From Tautonia sociabilis (GTDB taxonomy: Bacteria; Planctomycetota; Planctomycetia; Isosphaerales; Isosphaeraceae), in the NCBI RefSeq assembly GCF_003977685.1, contig NZ_RYZH01000062.1, positions 1-34,749 of the forward strand: a stretch of DNA of 34,749 bases. Reading direction: 5' to 3'. The position numbers and the translations under genes were made by a program. The stretch's first letter is position 1; every line of letters starts with the position of its first letter. Of the stretch, positions 23,172 to 32,587 are shown one piece after another. Under the pieces are notes generated by a model. It was given only the letters and a program-made list of their open reading frames with translations, did not search any database and was not told where the DNA came from.

Positions 23172-24755
23172 ATGCGTCGCTCGCTCGTCACGATCTCGGT
23201 GCTGATCCTCGCGATCCTCCTGCCCGACCTCGAGGCCCTCGCCCAACGAGGCCGGGGCGGCGGCGGCCGAGGTGGCGGCATGTCTCGCGGCGGAGGCGGG
23301 GGAATGGGCGGCGGCATGTCTCGCGGCGGAGGCGGGATGCAGGGCGGCGGGATGACTCGTGGCGGGATGCAGGGTGGCGGGATGACTCGTGGCGGGATGC
23401 AGGGCGGCGGGATGTCTCGCGGCGGAGGCTTCGGCGGGGGACTCTCGTCCGGCCGAGGCGGATTCCAGCAAGGGGGAGGCGCCGGCGGAGGGCTCTCCTC
23501 TCGGGGTCCCCAGGGCGGGATGCAGCCTGGCGGCTCCTTGGGGCCATTCGGCGGCGGCTCGACTGGCGGACCGGGCATGGGCTTCGGCGCCGGCGGGACT
23601 GGCGGGCCAGGCACGGGCTTCGGCGCCGGCGGTTCGGGGAGGCCGGGCACGGGCTTCGGCGCCGGCGGTTCGGGGAGGCCGGGCGTCGGCGCCGGAGGAG
23701 TCGGCCGCCCCGGTGTCGGTGCGGGAGGAGCCGGCGGCCCGGCCAGTGGGGCGGGAGTGCCCCCCGGTGCCGGGGAGGGTCGGCCGGGCCTGGGAGCGGG
23801 AGGAGCCGGCGGGCCCGACAGCGGCCTTGGCCTTCGTCCTGGCCTCGGCGCCGGTGGAGCCGGCGGGCCCGACAGCGGCCTTGGCCTTCGTCCTGGCCTC
23901 GGCGCCGGGGGAGCCGGCGGGCCCGACAGCGGCCTTGGCCTGCGCCCTGGTGCGGGAGCGGGAGGAGCCGGCGGGCCCGACAGCGGCCTTGGCGTCCGCC
24001 CGGGACCCGGCGCGGGAGGGGTCGGCCGCCCCGGCGAGGACAGGCCCTACGGGACCTACCACGTCCCCGACTCCGTGCTCTACGCCCAGCGAAACACCGT
24101 GGTTGCCGGGGCCTACGCTTATCCCGTCTTCAGCCCGGCGATGTACGCCGGGTATCCCGGCGCCTGGCAGCCGACCGGCATGACCGACCCCTCGCTCTAC
24201 GTGAACCCGGGGTACGGCGCCCTCGCCGCGATGCTCGGGATGGCCGCGCAGCCCGCTCCTTATGACTACGGCGGCAACGTGATCGCCCAAGCCGACGCCG
24301 TCTACGTCAACGGAGACCCGGCCGGAACCCCCCAGGACTACGCCTCTCAGGCCGCCCAGATCGCCGCCTCGGGAGCCAACGAGCCCGCGCCCAACGACCA
24401 GTGGCAGCCAATCGGCGTCTTCGCCATGGTCGTCGACGATCAATCCCCGCCCAACGACCTCTTCCAGCTCGCCGTGAACGGCCAGGGGGCGATCCGGGGC
24501 AACTACTTCAACCTGGCGGCAAACCAGGCGAGTCCGCTCGCCGGAGCGGTCGATCCTCAGGCCCAGCGGGTCGCCTGGACCATCGGCGGCGACCAGACAC
24601 CCGTCTACGAGGCGGGGATCGCCAACCTCACCGGCGACGAGGCGACGATGCTGGTCCACTCCCCCGACGGCTCGCAGCGGCAGTTCACCCTGGTCCGCCT
24701 TCCCGATCCCGGGCAGGGCGGGCAGGCCGTTCCCTCGATGCCTCCCCGCCCGTAG
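23172..24755 (+). CDS. Secreted Gly-rich repeat protein with conserved C-terminal domain
   Basis: The 527-residue product has a signal peptide (MRRSLVTISVLILAILLPDL, cleavage near ALA-QRG). An RGG/Met-rich region holds tandem MQGGGMTRGG units (about 54-85), and a long Gly/Pro region holds four near-identical 18-residue units (about 206-277). Then comes a Tyr/Pro-rich part (YGTYHVPDSVLYAQRNT, YPGAWQPTGM). The C-terminal domain of about 120 residues (DQWQPIGVFAMVVDD, LFQLAVNGQGAIRGNYFNL, MLVHSPDG) resembles one seen in planctomycete proteins labelled mu-protocadherin-like cell-surface proteins. It is probably exported or surface-associated. The near-perfect DNA repeats mean copy number may vary between strains. 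Confidence 0.8.
   Translation: MRRSLVTISVLILAILLPDLEALAQRGRGGGGRGGGMSRGGGGGMGGGMSRGGGGMQGGGMTRGGMQGGGMTRGGMQGGGMSRGGGFGGGLSSGRGGFQQGGGAGGGLSSRGPQGGMQPGGSLGPFGGGSTGGPGMGFGAGGTGGPGTGFGAGGSGRPGTGFGAGGSGRPGVGAGGVGRPGVGAGGAGGPASGAGVPPGAGEGRPGLGAGGAGGPDSGLGLRPGLGAGGAGGPDSGLGLRPGLGAGGAGGPDSGLGLRPGAGAGGAGGPDSGLGVRPGPGAGGVGRPGEDRPYGTYHVPDSVLYAQRNTVVAGAYAYPVFSPAMYAGYPGAWQPTGMTDPSLYVNPGYGALAAMLGMAAQPAPYDYGGNVIAQADAVYVNGDPAGTPQDYASQAAQIAASGANEPAPNDQWQPIGVFAMVVDDQSPPNDLFQLAVNGQGAIRGNYFNLAANQASPLAGAVDPQAQRVAWTIGGDQTPVYEAGIANLTGDEATMLVHSPDGSQRQFTLVRLPDPGQGGQAVPSMPPRP
23331..23424 (+). repeat. 30-bp in-frame tandem repeat
   Basis: Three units of 30 bp encode MQGGGMTRGG, MQGGGMTRGG and MQGGGMSRGG. The units beginning at 23341 and 23371 differ at a single base, and the third unit is more diverged. 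The near-identity indicates recent expansion by slippage. Confidence 0.85.
23787..24002 (+). repeat. 54-bp in-frame tandem repeat, four units
   Basis: Four consecutive 54-bp units encode versions of GLGAGGAGGPDSGLGLRP. The second and third units are almost identical at the DNA level; the first and fourth carry a few changes. Shorter related Gly-rich units precede it from about 23575. Confidence 0.9.
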
Positions 24756-24859
24756 GGAGCCCGTCCTGTTTGATTGGGATAGATCGACGATCTCTTATTT
24801 CAATTCCGGCGTGATCTTGGTGCCGGCGCGATTGGGTTCCGCGAGGGCGATCGTCCGGC

Positions 24860-25789
24860 TCAGGAGCCGGGCGGCGGTGTTCCGGGCGAATTCGCCTCCC
24901 CGGCGGTCTCGGCGTCGGGGGAGGCAAGCTCGGGCCCGGGGTTCCCGGTGGCGACGACGAGGTCGTCGATCCAGAGCGACTGCTCGTGGGGCAAGAGGCC
25001 GGGCCCGAAGTAGGGGGCCAGCAGGAACTGGTTGAACTTCATCTCGGGGTAGTCGGCGGACCGGAGGACCACGTCCGATCGGTCGACCACGAGCTCGCCG
25101 TCGAACCAGCCCCGGACGATTCCATCGGCTCTGGGGGCTTCCCCGTCGGGGTCCAGGCTGTTCAGCCGGAAGAGGGCCTCGACGCAGTGCCAGTCGTCAT
25201 CGTCGAACAGGACGTGTTCGCTGTCGAAGAAGGTCCCGTTGTACCCGCCCCGGATCGGCCCCTGGGTCAGCCCGTGGGGGGCGTCTTGATTCTGGATGTC
25301 CTGGGCGGCCAGGCGGAGCTTTCCCCCGTTCGCCTCGACGTAGACGGTCAACCGGCTCGCGGCCGGGCCGTGATAAGGGCCGTTCTCGGTGGTCATGAAC
25401 TGCATCAGGTGGGGATGATACGAGCGGCCCGACCAGCCCCAGTCGGGAGACAGCCGGATGAAGCACCGCAGGAAGACGGCTTCCGACGGCTCGAACAGGT
25501 GGCGAGCGGCCGACGACCGGGAAGGGGTGGTGGCGCCTCGCTCCCAGCGGAACTCGATGCAGCCCCCGTCCCGGGCTCCGTTCCGGGTGATGAGGAAGGT
25601 CCGGCCGTCGTACCACCCGCGATCGGCCAGGCGATCGTCGTTGAACCCCTCTCGGAACAGGACCCCCGGCGCCGAGGTCCCGGGATCCTCGCCGGCAAGG
25701 CAGGCCCCCGAGACGACGGCCAGGAACCCGACCCCGACGGCCATCCTGGCCCGGGATCGGCCGATGCGGTCCGCGATCGAGCGATTCAT
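24860..25789 (-). CDS. Secreted concanavalin-like (polysaccharide lyase-type) protein
   Basis: The 309-residue product has a signal peptide (RMAVGVGFLAVVSGACLA) and one domain rich in aromatic and strand-like segments: LFREGFNDDRLADRGWYDG at the start, CFIRLSPDWGW, HPHLMQFMTTENGPYHGP, WHCVEALFRLN, and near the end LPHEQSLWIDDLVVAT. The layout fits a jelly-roll carbohydrate-binding or polysaccharide lyase fold, with the final WIDDLVV strand typical of such domains. No family can be named with certainty and catalytic residues cannot be assigned. The start is ATG 25789 with GGGAG seven bases upstream, not 25813. It is divergent from the enolase-superfamily gene. The last 25 residues are Pro/Gly/Glu-rich. 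Confidence 0.7.
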   Translation of the reverse strand: MNRSIADRIGRSRARMAVGVGFLAVVSGACLAGEDPGTSAPGVLFREGFNDDRLADRGWYDGRTFLITRNGARDGGCIEFRWERGATTPSRSSAARHLFEPSEAVFLRCFIRLSPDWGWSGRSYHPHLMQFMTTENGPYHGPAASRLTVYVEANGGKLRLAAQDIQNQDAPHGLTQGPIRGGYNGTFFDSEHVLFDDDDWHCVEALFRLNSLDPDGEAPRADGIVRGWFDGELVVDRSDVVLRSADYPEMKFNQFLLAPYFGPGLLPHEQSLWIDDLVVATGNPGPELASPDAETAGEANSPGTPPPGS

Positions 25790-26099
25790 GGGAGTGCTCC
25801 CGAGGTGTCCCATCCGGGCGATCTCCCCGAGGGCGGGACGGATCGGGATCCTGCGGCGTGTCGGCGACGGAACGTCCCGGTATCGACGAAGGGACGCAAC
25901 CGCATCGTAGTCGACCAGGACGCGATCGTCGACGAAGACCCGGCACGCCTCCCGACCCTCGCCGCGAGCGGTCGCCGACCGAGCACCCGGCGCCGACAGC
26001 CCTCGCCGCTCGGACGGCGGGGAGGAGGATCTTCAGGAGGACCGGGAGCGACGCGAATCCCGACACCTCACCTCCCCCTTCCCAGGACGAGGCCATCGG

Positions 26100-26122
26100 G
26101 CGATCCTGAGGAGCGGGATCGC
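26100..26122. promoter_or_regulatory. Inverted repeat upstream of the enolase-superfamily gene
   Basis: GCGATCC and GGATCGC are perfectly complementary and separated by nine bases, 30 bases before the ATG at 26153. The position fits an operator or a leader hairpin. The rest of the divergent spacer 25790-26152 contains no gene and no clear promoter, though GTCGAC occurs twice, near 25910 and 25930. Confidence 0.35.
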
Positions 26123-26152
26123 TCCTTCCCTTCCGAATCGGGGGCCGCCGCC

Positions 26153-27394
26153 ATGAGACTCCGCCGCCGCTCGTTTCTCGGTGCCACCGCGATGGCCCTC
26201 TCCTCCCGACGGGGGCGGGCCGATCAGGGTCGCGACGTCAGCATGGAGGAACTCGATCGGGTCGCCCGGGAGCCGGTCCTCCGGCTGGAGGGGCTGGGCT
26301 CGCCGGTCGAGATCGCCTCGATGGAGCTGCTCCGCCACGGCAGGGAGTACCTCGTGCGCGTCCGGGACCGAGGAGGGGCCGAGGGGATGTCGGTCGCCAA
26401 CTCGATGCACCTGGAGCACACCTACCCGATCTTCGTCAACCGGGTCGCCCCCTTCTTCCGGGGGAAGGACGCCCGGCTCCTGGAGAATCTGCTCTGGGAG
26501 CTGTACCGTCACCGCGACAACTACAAGTATCAGGGCCTCGCCCTCTGGGTCTGCGTGGCCGCCGCGGAGTTCGCCGTCCTCGACCTGCTGGGGAAGCACT
26601 CGGCCCAGCCCATCGGCGACCTGCTCGGGGGCGTCCGCCGTCGCGAGGTCGCCGTCTACCGAGCCAGCGGCACCCGGGGGAACACTCCCGAGGAGGAGGT
26701 GGAGGACCTCAGGCGCCTCGTTGCCGAGAGCGGCGCGAAGGCCCTGAAGTTCCGCCTCGGCGGCCGAATGCGCCAGGACGACGCCGACTCGCTCCCCGGC
26801 CGGACCGAGGCCCTGATCCCGATGGTCCGAGCGGCCTTCCCCGACCTGACCCTCTACGCCGACGCCAACAGCTCGTACTCCGTGGCGAAGGCCATCGAGA
26901 TCGGCCGGCTAATGGAGGAGCACGGCTACGCCTTCTTCGAGGAGCCCTGCCGCTTCGACCACCTCGGCGACACCAAGGCCGTGGCCGACGCCCTGACGAT
27001 CCCCGTCGCCAACGGCGAGCAGGAGGCCAGCGCCTACGGCTTCCGCTGGATGATCGCCCACCGAGCCGTCGACGTCGTCCAGCCCGACCTGCACTACCAC
27101 GGCGGCTTCATCCGCTCGATGCGAGTCGCCCGTATGGCCGACGCTGCCGGGATGAAGTGCACGCCGCACATGTCCGGCTCGGGCCTCGGCTACCTCGACG
27201 CCGCCCACTTCGTCTCCTGTCTCCCCAACCCGGTCGAGTTCACCGAGTTCAAGGGGAACGCCGGCATCCCCGTGCGGAGCGACACCTCCTCCCTGGTGGT
27301 CGAGCACGGTGTGGTCCAAGTGCCCAGCGGCCCCGGCTTCGGCATCACCATCGACCCGGCCTATGTGAACGAGGCCCAGGTCGTCCGGGCCTGA
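26153..27394 (+). CDS. Mandelate racemase/muconate lactonizing enzyme (enolase superfamily) protein
   Basis: The 413-residue product begins with a twin-arginine-like signal (RLRRRSFLGATAMAL), unusual for this family and suggesting export. The capping domain runs to about 150. The barrel shows the metal ligands: Asp in LYADANSS, Glu in FFEEPCR and Glu in VANGEQ. The second-strand motif reads KFR instead of the usual KxK. Toward the end, VVQPDLHYHGG and TPHMSGSG supply an Asp and a His matching the mandelate racemase-type His-Asp dyad. The likely activity is dehydration or epimerisation of a sugar acid; the substrate cannot be read. The frame extends far upstream but that part is antisense to the neighbouring gene. 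Confidence 0.88.
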   Translation: MRLRRRSFLGATAMALSSRRGRADQGRDVSMEELDRVAREPVLRLEGLGSPVEIASMELLRHGREYLVRVRDRGGAEGMSVANSMHLEHTYPIFVNRVAPFFRGKDARLLENLLWELYRHRDNYKYQGLALWVCVAAAEFAVLDLLGKHSAQPIGDLLGGVRRREVAVYRASGTRGNTPEEEVEDLRRLVAESGAKALKFRLGGRMRQDDADSLPGRTEALIPMVRAAFPDLTLYADANSSYSVAKAIEIGRLMEEHGYAFFEEPCRFDHLGDTKAVADALTIPVANGEQEASAYGFRWMIAHRAVDVVQPDLHYHGGFIRSMRVARMADAAGMKCTPHMSGSGLGYLDAAHFVSCLPNPVEFTEFKGNAGIPVRSDTSSLVVEHGVVQVPSGPGFGITIDPAYVNEAQVVRA

Positions 27395-27487
27395 CGACCG
27401 GCGGGCCGGGCCGGCGGGGGCTTGAGTCGGGCGGCCGATTACGGGATGCTGCTCGGGGCAACGATGGGTCCAGAGGCGAGCGGTTCC

Positions 27488-28663
27488 ATGATCATCGGCA
27501 TCGTGAGGGAGAGCTTCCCGGGAGAGCGCCGGGTCGCGCTGATCCCGGCGTCGGTCCCCGCGCTGACGAAGGCGGGCTTCGAGGTGCTGGTCGAACCTGG
27601 CGCCGGCGCCCCGGCCGGCTACCCGGACGAATCCTACCAGCAGAAGGGGGCGAGCCTCGCCGGCTCTCGGGACGAGGTCTTCTCCCGGGCCGATGTGCTC
27701 TTCCACGTGCTCGGCTTCGGGGCGAACCCCGAGGCCGGACGAGACGACTTGCCCCGCTATCGCCCCGAGCAGGTCGTCTTCGGGTTCCTCAGGCCCCTCG
27801 GCGCGCCGGAGGCGGTGGCGGAGCTGGCCCGAACCGGCGTCACCGCCTTCTCCATCGAATTGCTGCCCCGGATCACCCGGGCGCAACGCATGGACGCCCT
27901 GTCGTCCATGTCCACCGTCGCCGGCTACAAGGCCGTGCTGATGGCGGCCGACGCCCTGCCTCGGATGTTCCCCATGCTGATGACCGCCGCCGGCACCATC
28001 TCGCCGGCCCGGGTGCTGGTCGTCGGCGTGGGGGTGGCCGGCTTGCAGGCGATCGCCACCGCCAAGCGGCTCGGCGCGGTCGTCTCCGCCTACGACATCC
28101 GGCCGGCGGTCAAGGAGCAGGTCCAGAGCCTCGGCGCCCGGTTCGTCGAGCTGCCGCTGGAAACGACCCAGGCCGAGGACGTCGGCGGCTACGCCAGGGC
28201 CCAGGGCGAGGAGTTCTACCGCAAGCAGCGCGAATTGATGGCCAGGGCCGTGGCCGAGAGCGACGTGGTCATCACCACGGCCAACGTCCCCGGCCGCAAG
28301 GCCCCCGTGCTCATTACCGGCGAGATGGTCGCGGGCATGAACCCCGGCTCCGTCATCGTCGACATGGCCGCCGAGCGCGGCGGCAACTGCGCGCTGACCC
28401 GAGCCGGTCAGACCGTCTCCGTCCACGGCGTCACCATCCTCGGCGCGGTCAACCTCGCCAGCCTCGTCCCCTTCCACGCCAGCCAGATGTACTCCAGCAA
28501 CCTAACCACCCTGCTGCTCCACATGGCCCGGGACGGCCGCCTGAACATCGACACCGACGACGAGATCACCCGGGAGACGCTCGTCGCCCGGGGAGGCGAA
28601 GTCGTCCACCCCCGGGTGCTCGAGGCGCTCGGGGCCGCCGCGGGGGAGTCGAGGAGCTCATGA
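27488..28663 (+). CDS. pntAA: NAD(P) transhydrogenase subunit alpha part 1 (NAD-binding)
   Basis: This is the soluble NAD(H)-binding domain I of the proton-translocating transhydrogenase, which couples hydride transfer from NADH to NADP to the proton gradient. The 391-residue product starts IIGIVRESFPGERRVALIP, the typical beginning. It contains the RQD-loop region as SRADV and YRPEQVVFGFLRPL, the Rossmann motif VGVGVAGLQAIATAKRLGA at about 175-195, and the conserved PGRKAPVLIT and GSVIVDMAAERGGNC. Upstream in-frame starts at 27422 and 27464 are less likely because homology begins at 27488. The next gene follows after 3 bases. The split into three genes is a common bacterial layout. Confidence 0.95.
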   Translation: MIIGIVRESFPGERRVALIPASVPALTKAGFEVLVEPGAGAPAGYPDESYQQKGASLAGSRDEVFSRADVLFHVLGFGANPEAGRDDLPRYRPEQVVFGFLRPLGAPEAVAELARTGVTAFSIELLPRITRAQRMDALSSMSTVAGYKAVLMAADALPRMFPMLMTAAGTISPARVLVVGVGVAGLQAIATAKRLGAVVSAYDIRPAVKEQVQSLGARFVELPLETTQAEDVGGYARAQGEEFYRKQRELMARAVAESDVVITTANVPGRKAPVLITGEMVAGMNPGSVIVDMAAERGGNCALTRAGQTVSVHGVTILGAVNLASLVPFHASQMYSSNLTTLLLHMARDGRLNIDTDDEITRETLVARGGEVVHPRVLEALGAAAGESRSS

Positions 28664-28666
28664 CCG

Positions 28667-28954
28667 ATGGATAGCGAAAGCCTGGTCGCCGCCCTGACGA
28701 TCTTCGTGCTCGCCCTCTTCGTGGGCTTCGAGGTCATCACCAAGGTCCCCCCCACGCTGCACACCCCCTTGATGTCCGGGTCGAACGCGATCTCGGGCAT
28801 CACCCTGGTGGGGGCGATCCTCTCGTCAGGCAAGCAGTACTCGACGCTGACCACCGTGCTGGGCACCCTGGCGGTGGCCCTGGCCACCATCAACGTGGTG
28901 GGAGGGTTCCTGGTCACCCACCGCATCCTGGGCATGTTCCGACGGAAGAGCTGA
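28667..28954 (+). CDS. pntAB: NAD(P) transhydrogenase subunit alpha part 2 (membrane)
   Basis: The 95-residue product consists of three membrane helices (LVAALTIFVLALFVGFEVI; NAISGITLVGAIL; VLGTLAVALATINVVGGFLV) and ends THRILGMFRRKS, as in the small membrane part of the alpha subunit. Together with the membrane half of PntB it forms the proton channel. KVPPTLHTPLMSGSNAISG is the highly conserved segment. It is separated by 3 bases from each neighbour, so the three pnt genes form one operon. Confidence 0.95.
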   Translation: MDSESLVAALTIFVLALFVGFEVITKVPPTLHTPLMSGSNAISGITLVGAILSSGKQYSTLTTVLGTLAVALATINVVGGFLVTHRILGMFRRKS

Positions 28955-28957
28955 CCC

Positions 28958-30343
<1,386 letters not shown>

Positions 30344-30390
30344 TCGGCCCAGCCGAGCGCCTTGCCCTCCCCTCTCCTCAAGGATCCGAG

Positions 30391-31827
30391 ATGACCGACG
30401 CCACGATGTTCGTCGCCGGCCGTTGGCTCGCCGGCGACCAGACCCTCGAGGTGCTCAACCCGGCCGACGAGCAGGTCATCGGCACGATTCCGGTGGCCTC
30501 GCCCGCCCAGGTGCAGCAGGCCCTCGAATCGGCCTGAGACGCCCAGCGCTGCTGGGGTCGGCTGACCGGGGTCGAGCGGGGCAAGGTGCTCCGCAAGTGG
30601 GCCGACCTAGTCGACCAGAAGCGAGACGACTTCGCCCGACTGCTCGCCCAGGAGGTCGGCAAGCCGCTGCACGAGGCCGATGGCGAAGTCGACTTCGGGA
30701 AGAGTTGGTTCCGCGACTACGCCGAGTTCGACCGCCGGATCGAGGGGGACATGCTCCCCGCCGACCGGCCCGACGAGCAGCTCTGGATCGTTCCCCAGCC
30801 GGTCGGGGTGGCGGTCGGGATCATCGCCTGGAACTTCCCGATCGCGGTGGCCGTGCGGAAGATCGCGCCGGCCCTGATCGCGGGGAACGCCCTCGTGCTC
30901 AAGCCTCATGAGGACACGCCCCTGTCCGCCCTCATGCTCGCCGAGCTGGCCGAGGAGGCCGGCGTGCCTCCGGGCGTGTTCAACGTCGTCACCGGCCCGG
31001 GGGAGACGGTCGGCGACGCCCTGGTCCGCAGCCCGATCCCCGGCGTCATCAGCTTCACCGGCAGCGTCGAGACCGGCAAGGCGATCGCCCGGGCCGCCGC
31101 CGACCACGTCACCACCGTCTCCCTGGAACTCGGCGGCAAGGCCCCGTTCCTGGTGATGGACGACTGCGACCTTGACCAGGCGGTCGAGACGGCCGTCTTC
31201 TCCCGCTTCCTCAACTGCGGGCAGATCTGCATCGCCAACGAGCGGACCTACGTCCACAAGGCGATCGCCGGTCCGTTCCTGGAGAAGCTCGTCGCCCGGG
31301 TCGAGCAGATCAAGGTCGGCGACCCGCTCGCCGAGGGAACCCAAGTCGGCCCGAAGGTCAGCCGGGTCGAGCTGGAGAAGGTCCAGCGGTTCGTGGCCGA
31401 GGCCATCGCCGGCGGAGCGAAGGCGATGACCGGCGGGTCGGTCCTCGCTGGCGGGGAGTACGCCAAGGGCGACTGGTTCGCCCCCACCGTCCTGACCGGC
31501 GTCCGCCAGGACATGGACATTATGCAGAAGGAGATCTTCGGCCCCGTCGTCCCGGTGATGGAGTTCGCCGACTTCGACGAGGGGCTCGCCCTGGCCAACG
31601 ACAGCCGATACGGCCTGGCCGCCTACCTGTTCACCAACGACGTGAACCGCATCATGCGGGCCGTCCGCGACCTGGAGGTCGGCGAACTCGACATCAACCG
31701 CGGCCCCGGCGAATCGATCCACGGCGATCACACCGGCTGGAAGCAGAGCGGCATCGGCGGCGACGACGGCAAGTACGGCCTGGAACACTTCCTCCGCCGC
31801 AAGACCGTCTACCTGAAGTACCGCTGA
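30391..31827 (+). pseudogene. AldA-like aldehyde dehydrogenase with an in-frame TGA at codon 49
   Basis: From ATG 30391 (AAGGA six bases upstream) the frame reads a normal ALDH N-terminus, MFVAGRWLAGDQTLEVLNP, to a TGA at 30535-30537, then continues in the same frame DAQRCWGRLTGVERGKVL to the end (478 codons). Downstream parts are complete: the Rossmann region GIIAWNFPIAV, catalytic Glu in LELGGKAP, catalytic Cys in NCGQICIA, and a C-terminus (INRG, GWKQSGIGGDDGKYGLEHFL) closest to lactaldehyde/glycolaldehyde dehydrogenase AldA. One base change (for example CGA to TGA) explains the stop. The TGA is far from the active site, so selenocysteine recoding is unlikely. A restart at GTG 30586 would lose 65 residues. 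Transcription with pnt is possible (47-base gap). Confidence 0.85.
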
Positions 31828-31893
31828 GCCGGCCCGGTCTCGCCTGACGGATCGCCAGCCTCGTCGCCGGCGACTTCTCCCGTCTTCCTCGTT

Positions 31894-31926
31894 CGTCCCG
31901 GCCCCGTTGAGGGAGGGGCCGGGACG
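31894..31926. terminator. Bidirectional terminator between convergent genes
   Basis: A perfect 12-bp stem, CGTCCCGGCCCC with GGGGCCGGGACG, closes a 9-base loop between the ends of the AldA-like gene (+) and the lipoprotein gene (-). There is no T run on either side, but the position between convergent stops supports the role. Confidence 0.6.
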
Positions 31927-31951
31927 GCTGGGCGTTCGTTGGCAAAGGCGG

Positions 31952-32419
31952 TCAATCGGTCAGAGCGAAATCGATCGTGTTCGACTTCTCCTCGACCGTC
32001 GCCGTCAGGCCGGAGGTCGTCTCCAGTTCGTACTTCGCCGGAATCAACAGCTTGGCCGACTGGTTGGCCGCGATGATGTCATCCTGACGGCCGGCTCCGC
32101 CGCCGGCGTTGGCCAGCACCTGGCTGGTGTCGATCTCCTTGGCCACGATCCGGATCTTGTAGGAGCCGGGCAAGGCGCCGTCGTTCTTGCCGGCGGTCGA
32201 GAGGCGATACCGCCCGTTCTCGATCGTCCCGGTGGCGGCCCGCCCGGTGTTCGGATCGTCGGGTACGAAGAAAATGTTCCCGTGGGGCACGGGCTCCCCG
32301 TTGTAGGTAATGGTGCCCGAGACGGGGTAACGCTTGCCGATCCCATCATCGGCACAGCCGGCAAGCACCAAGAGAAGAAGTCCGCCCACCAGGGCGGGGA
32401 AACGAGCCAGGGGTCTCAT
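31952..32419 (-). CDS. Small lipoprotein with transthyretin-like (carboxypeptidase regulatory-like) domain
   Basis: The 155-residue product starts with a lipoprotein signal peptide ending in the lipobox LAGC at about 19-22. One beta-sandwich domain follows: YPVSGTITYNGEPVPHGNIFFVPDD, then TGTIENGRYRLSTAG and PGSYKIRIVAKE. This pattern is typical of the small envelope lipoproteins that planctomycetes encode beside DUF1559 proteins. The insert AGGGAGRQDDIIAANQSAK is variable-looking. It follows the DUF1559 gene on the same strand after 168 bases that hold two hairpins, so it may be co-transcribed with partial termination. The function is unknown. Confidence 0.85.
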   Translation of the reverse strand: MRPLARFPALVGGLLLLVLAGCADDGIGKRYPVSGTITYNGEPVPHGNIFFVPDDPNTGRAATGTIENGRYRLSTAGKNDGALPGSYKIRIVAKEIDTSQVLANAGGGAGRQDDIIAANQSAKLLIPAKYELETTSGLTATVEEKSNTIDFALTD

Positions 32420-32472
32420 CGGTCGCGATCCTTTTGGGTTCGATGCTCAGCCCATCAGACGGAACGGAACAA

Positions 32473-32497
32473 CTCGGCGAGGGCTTCGCCCCCCGAG
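32473..32497 (-). terminator. Hairpin between the DUF1559 and lipoprotein genes
   Basis: On the - strand CTCGG pairs with CCGAG around an inner GGGC-GAAG-CCC-like stem, followed by a moderately T-rich TTGTTCCG. It may attenuate read-through from the DUF1559 gene. Confidence 0.4.
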
Positions 32498-32520
32498 TCT
32501 CCCCTCCCGCCGATGATCCT

Positions 32521-32565
32521 CGGGCCGAGGCCGAAGGGCACCGCGGTGCCCGACCGCCCGGCCCG
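32521..32565. promoter_or_regulatory. Nested inverted repeat just after the DUF1559 gene
   Basis: A 16-bp perfect palindrome GGGCACCGCGGTGCCC (32536-32551) lies inside an outer CGGGCC / GGCCCG pairing. It begins about 23 bases past the DUF1559 stop. It could be a terminator stem or mRNA-stabilising structure; no T run is present. Confidence 0.4.
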
Positions 32566-32587
32566 AAGGCTTCCACCATCACTCGGC

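Noticed and set aside
26909..28477. Long - strand open frame (522 codons) antisense to the enolase-superfamily and pntAA genes
   Set aside because: His/Asp/Gly-rich composition typical of antisense reading of GC-rich genes; no motif or plausible start.
30535..30537. Selenocysteine or reassigned-codon reading of the TGA in the AldA-like gene
   Set aside because: The position is in a variable N-terminal helix, no other gene in the window uses internal TGA, and no SECIS-like hairpin follows.
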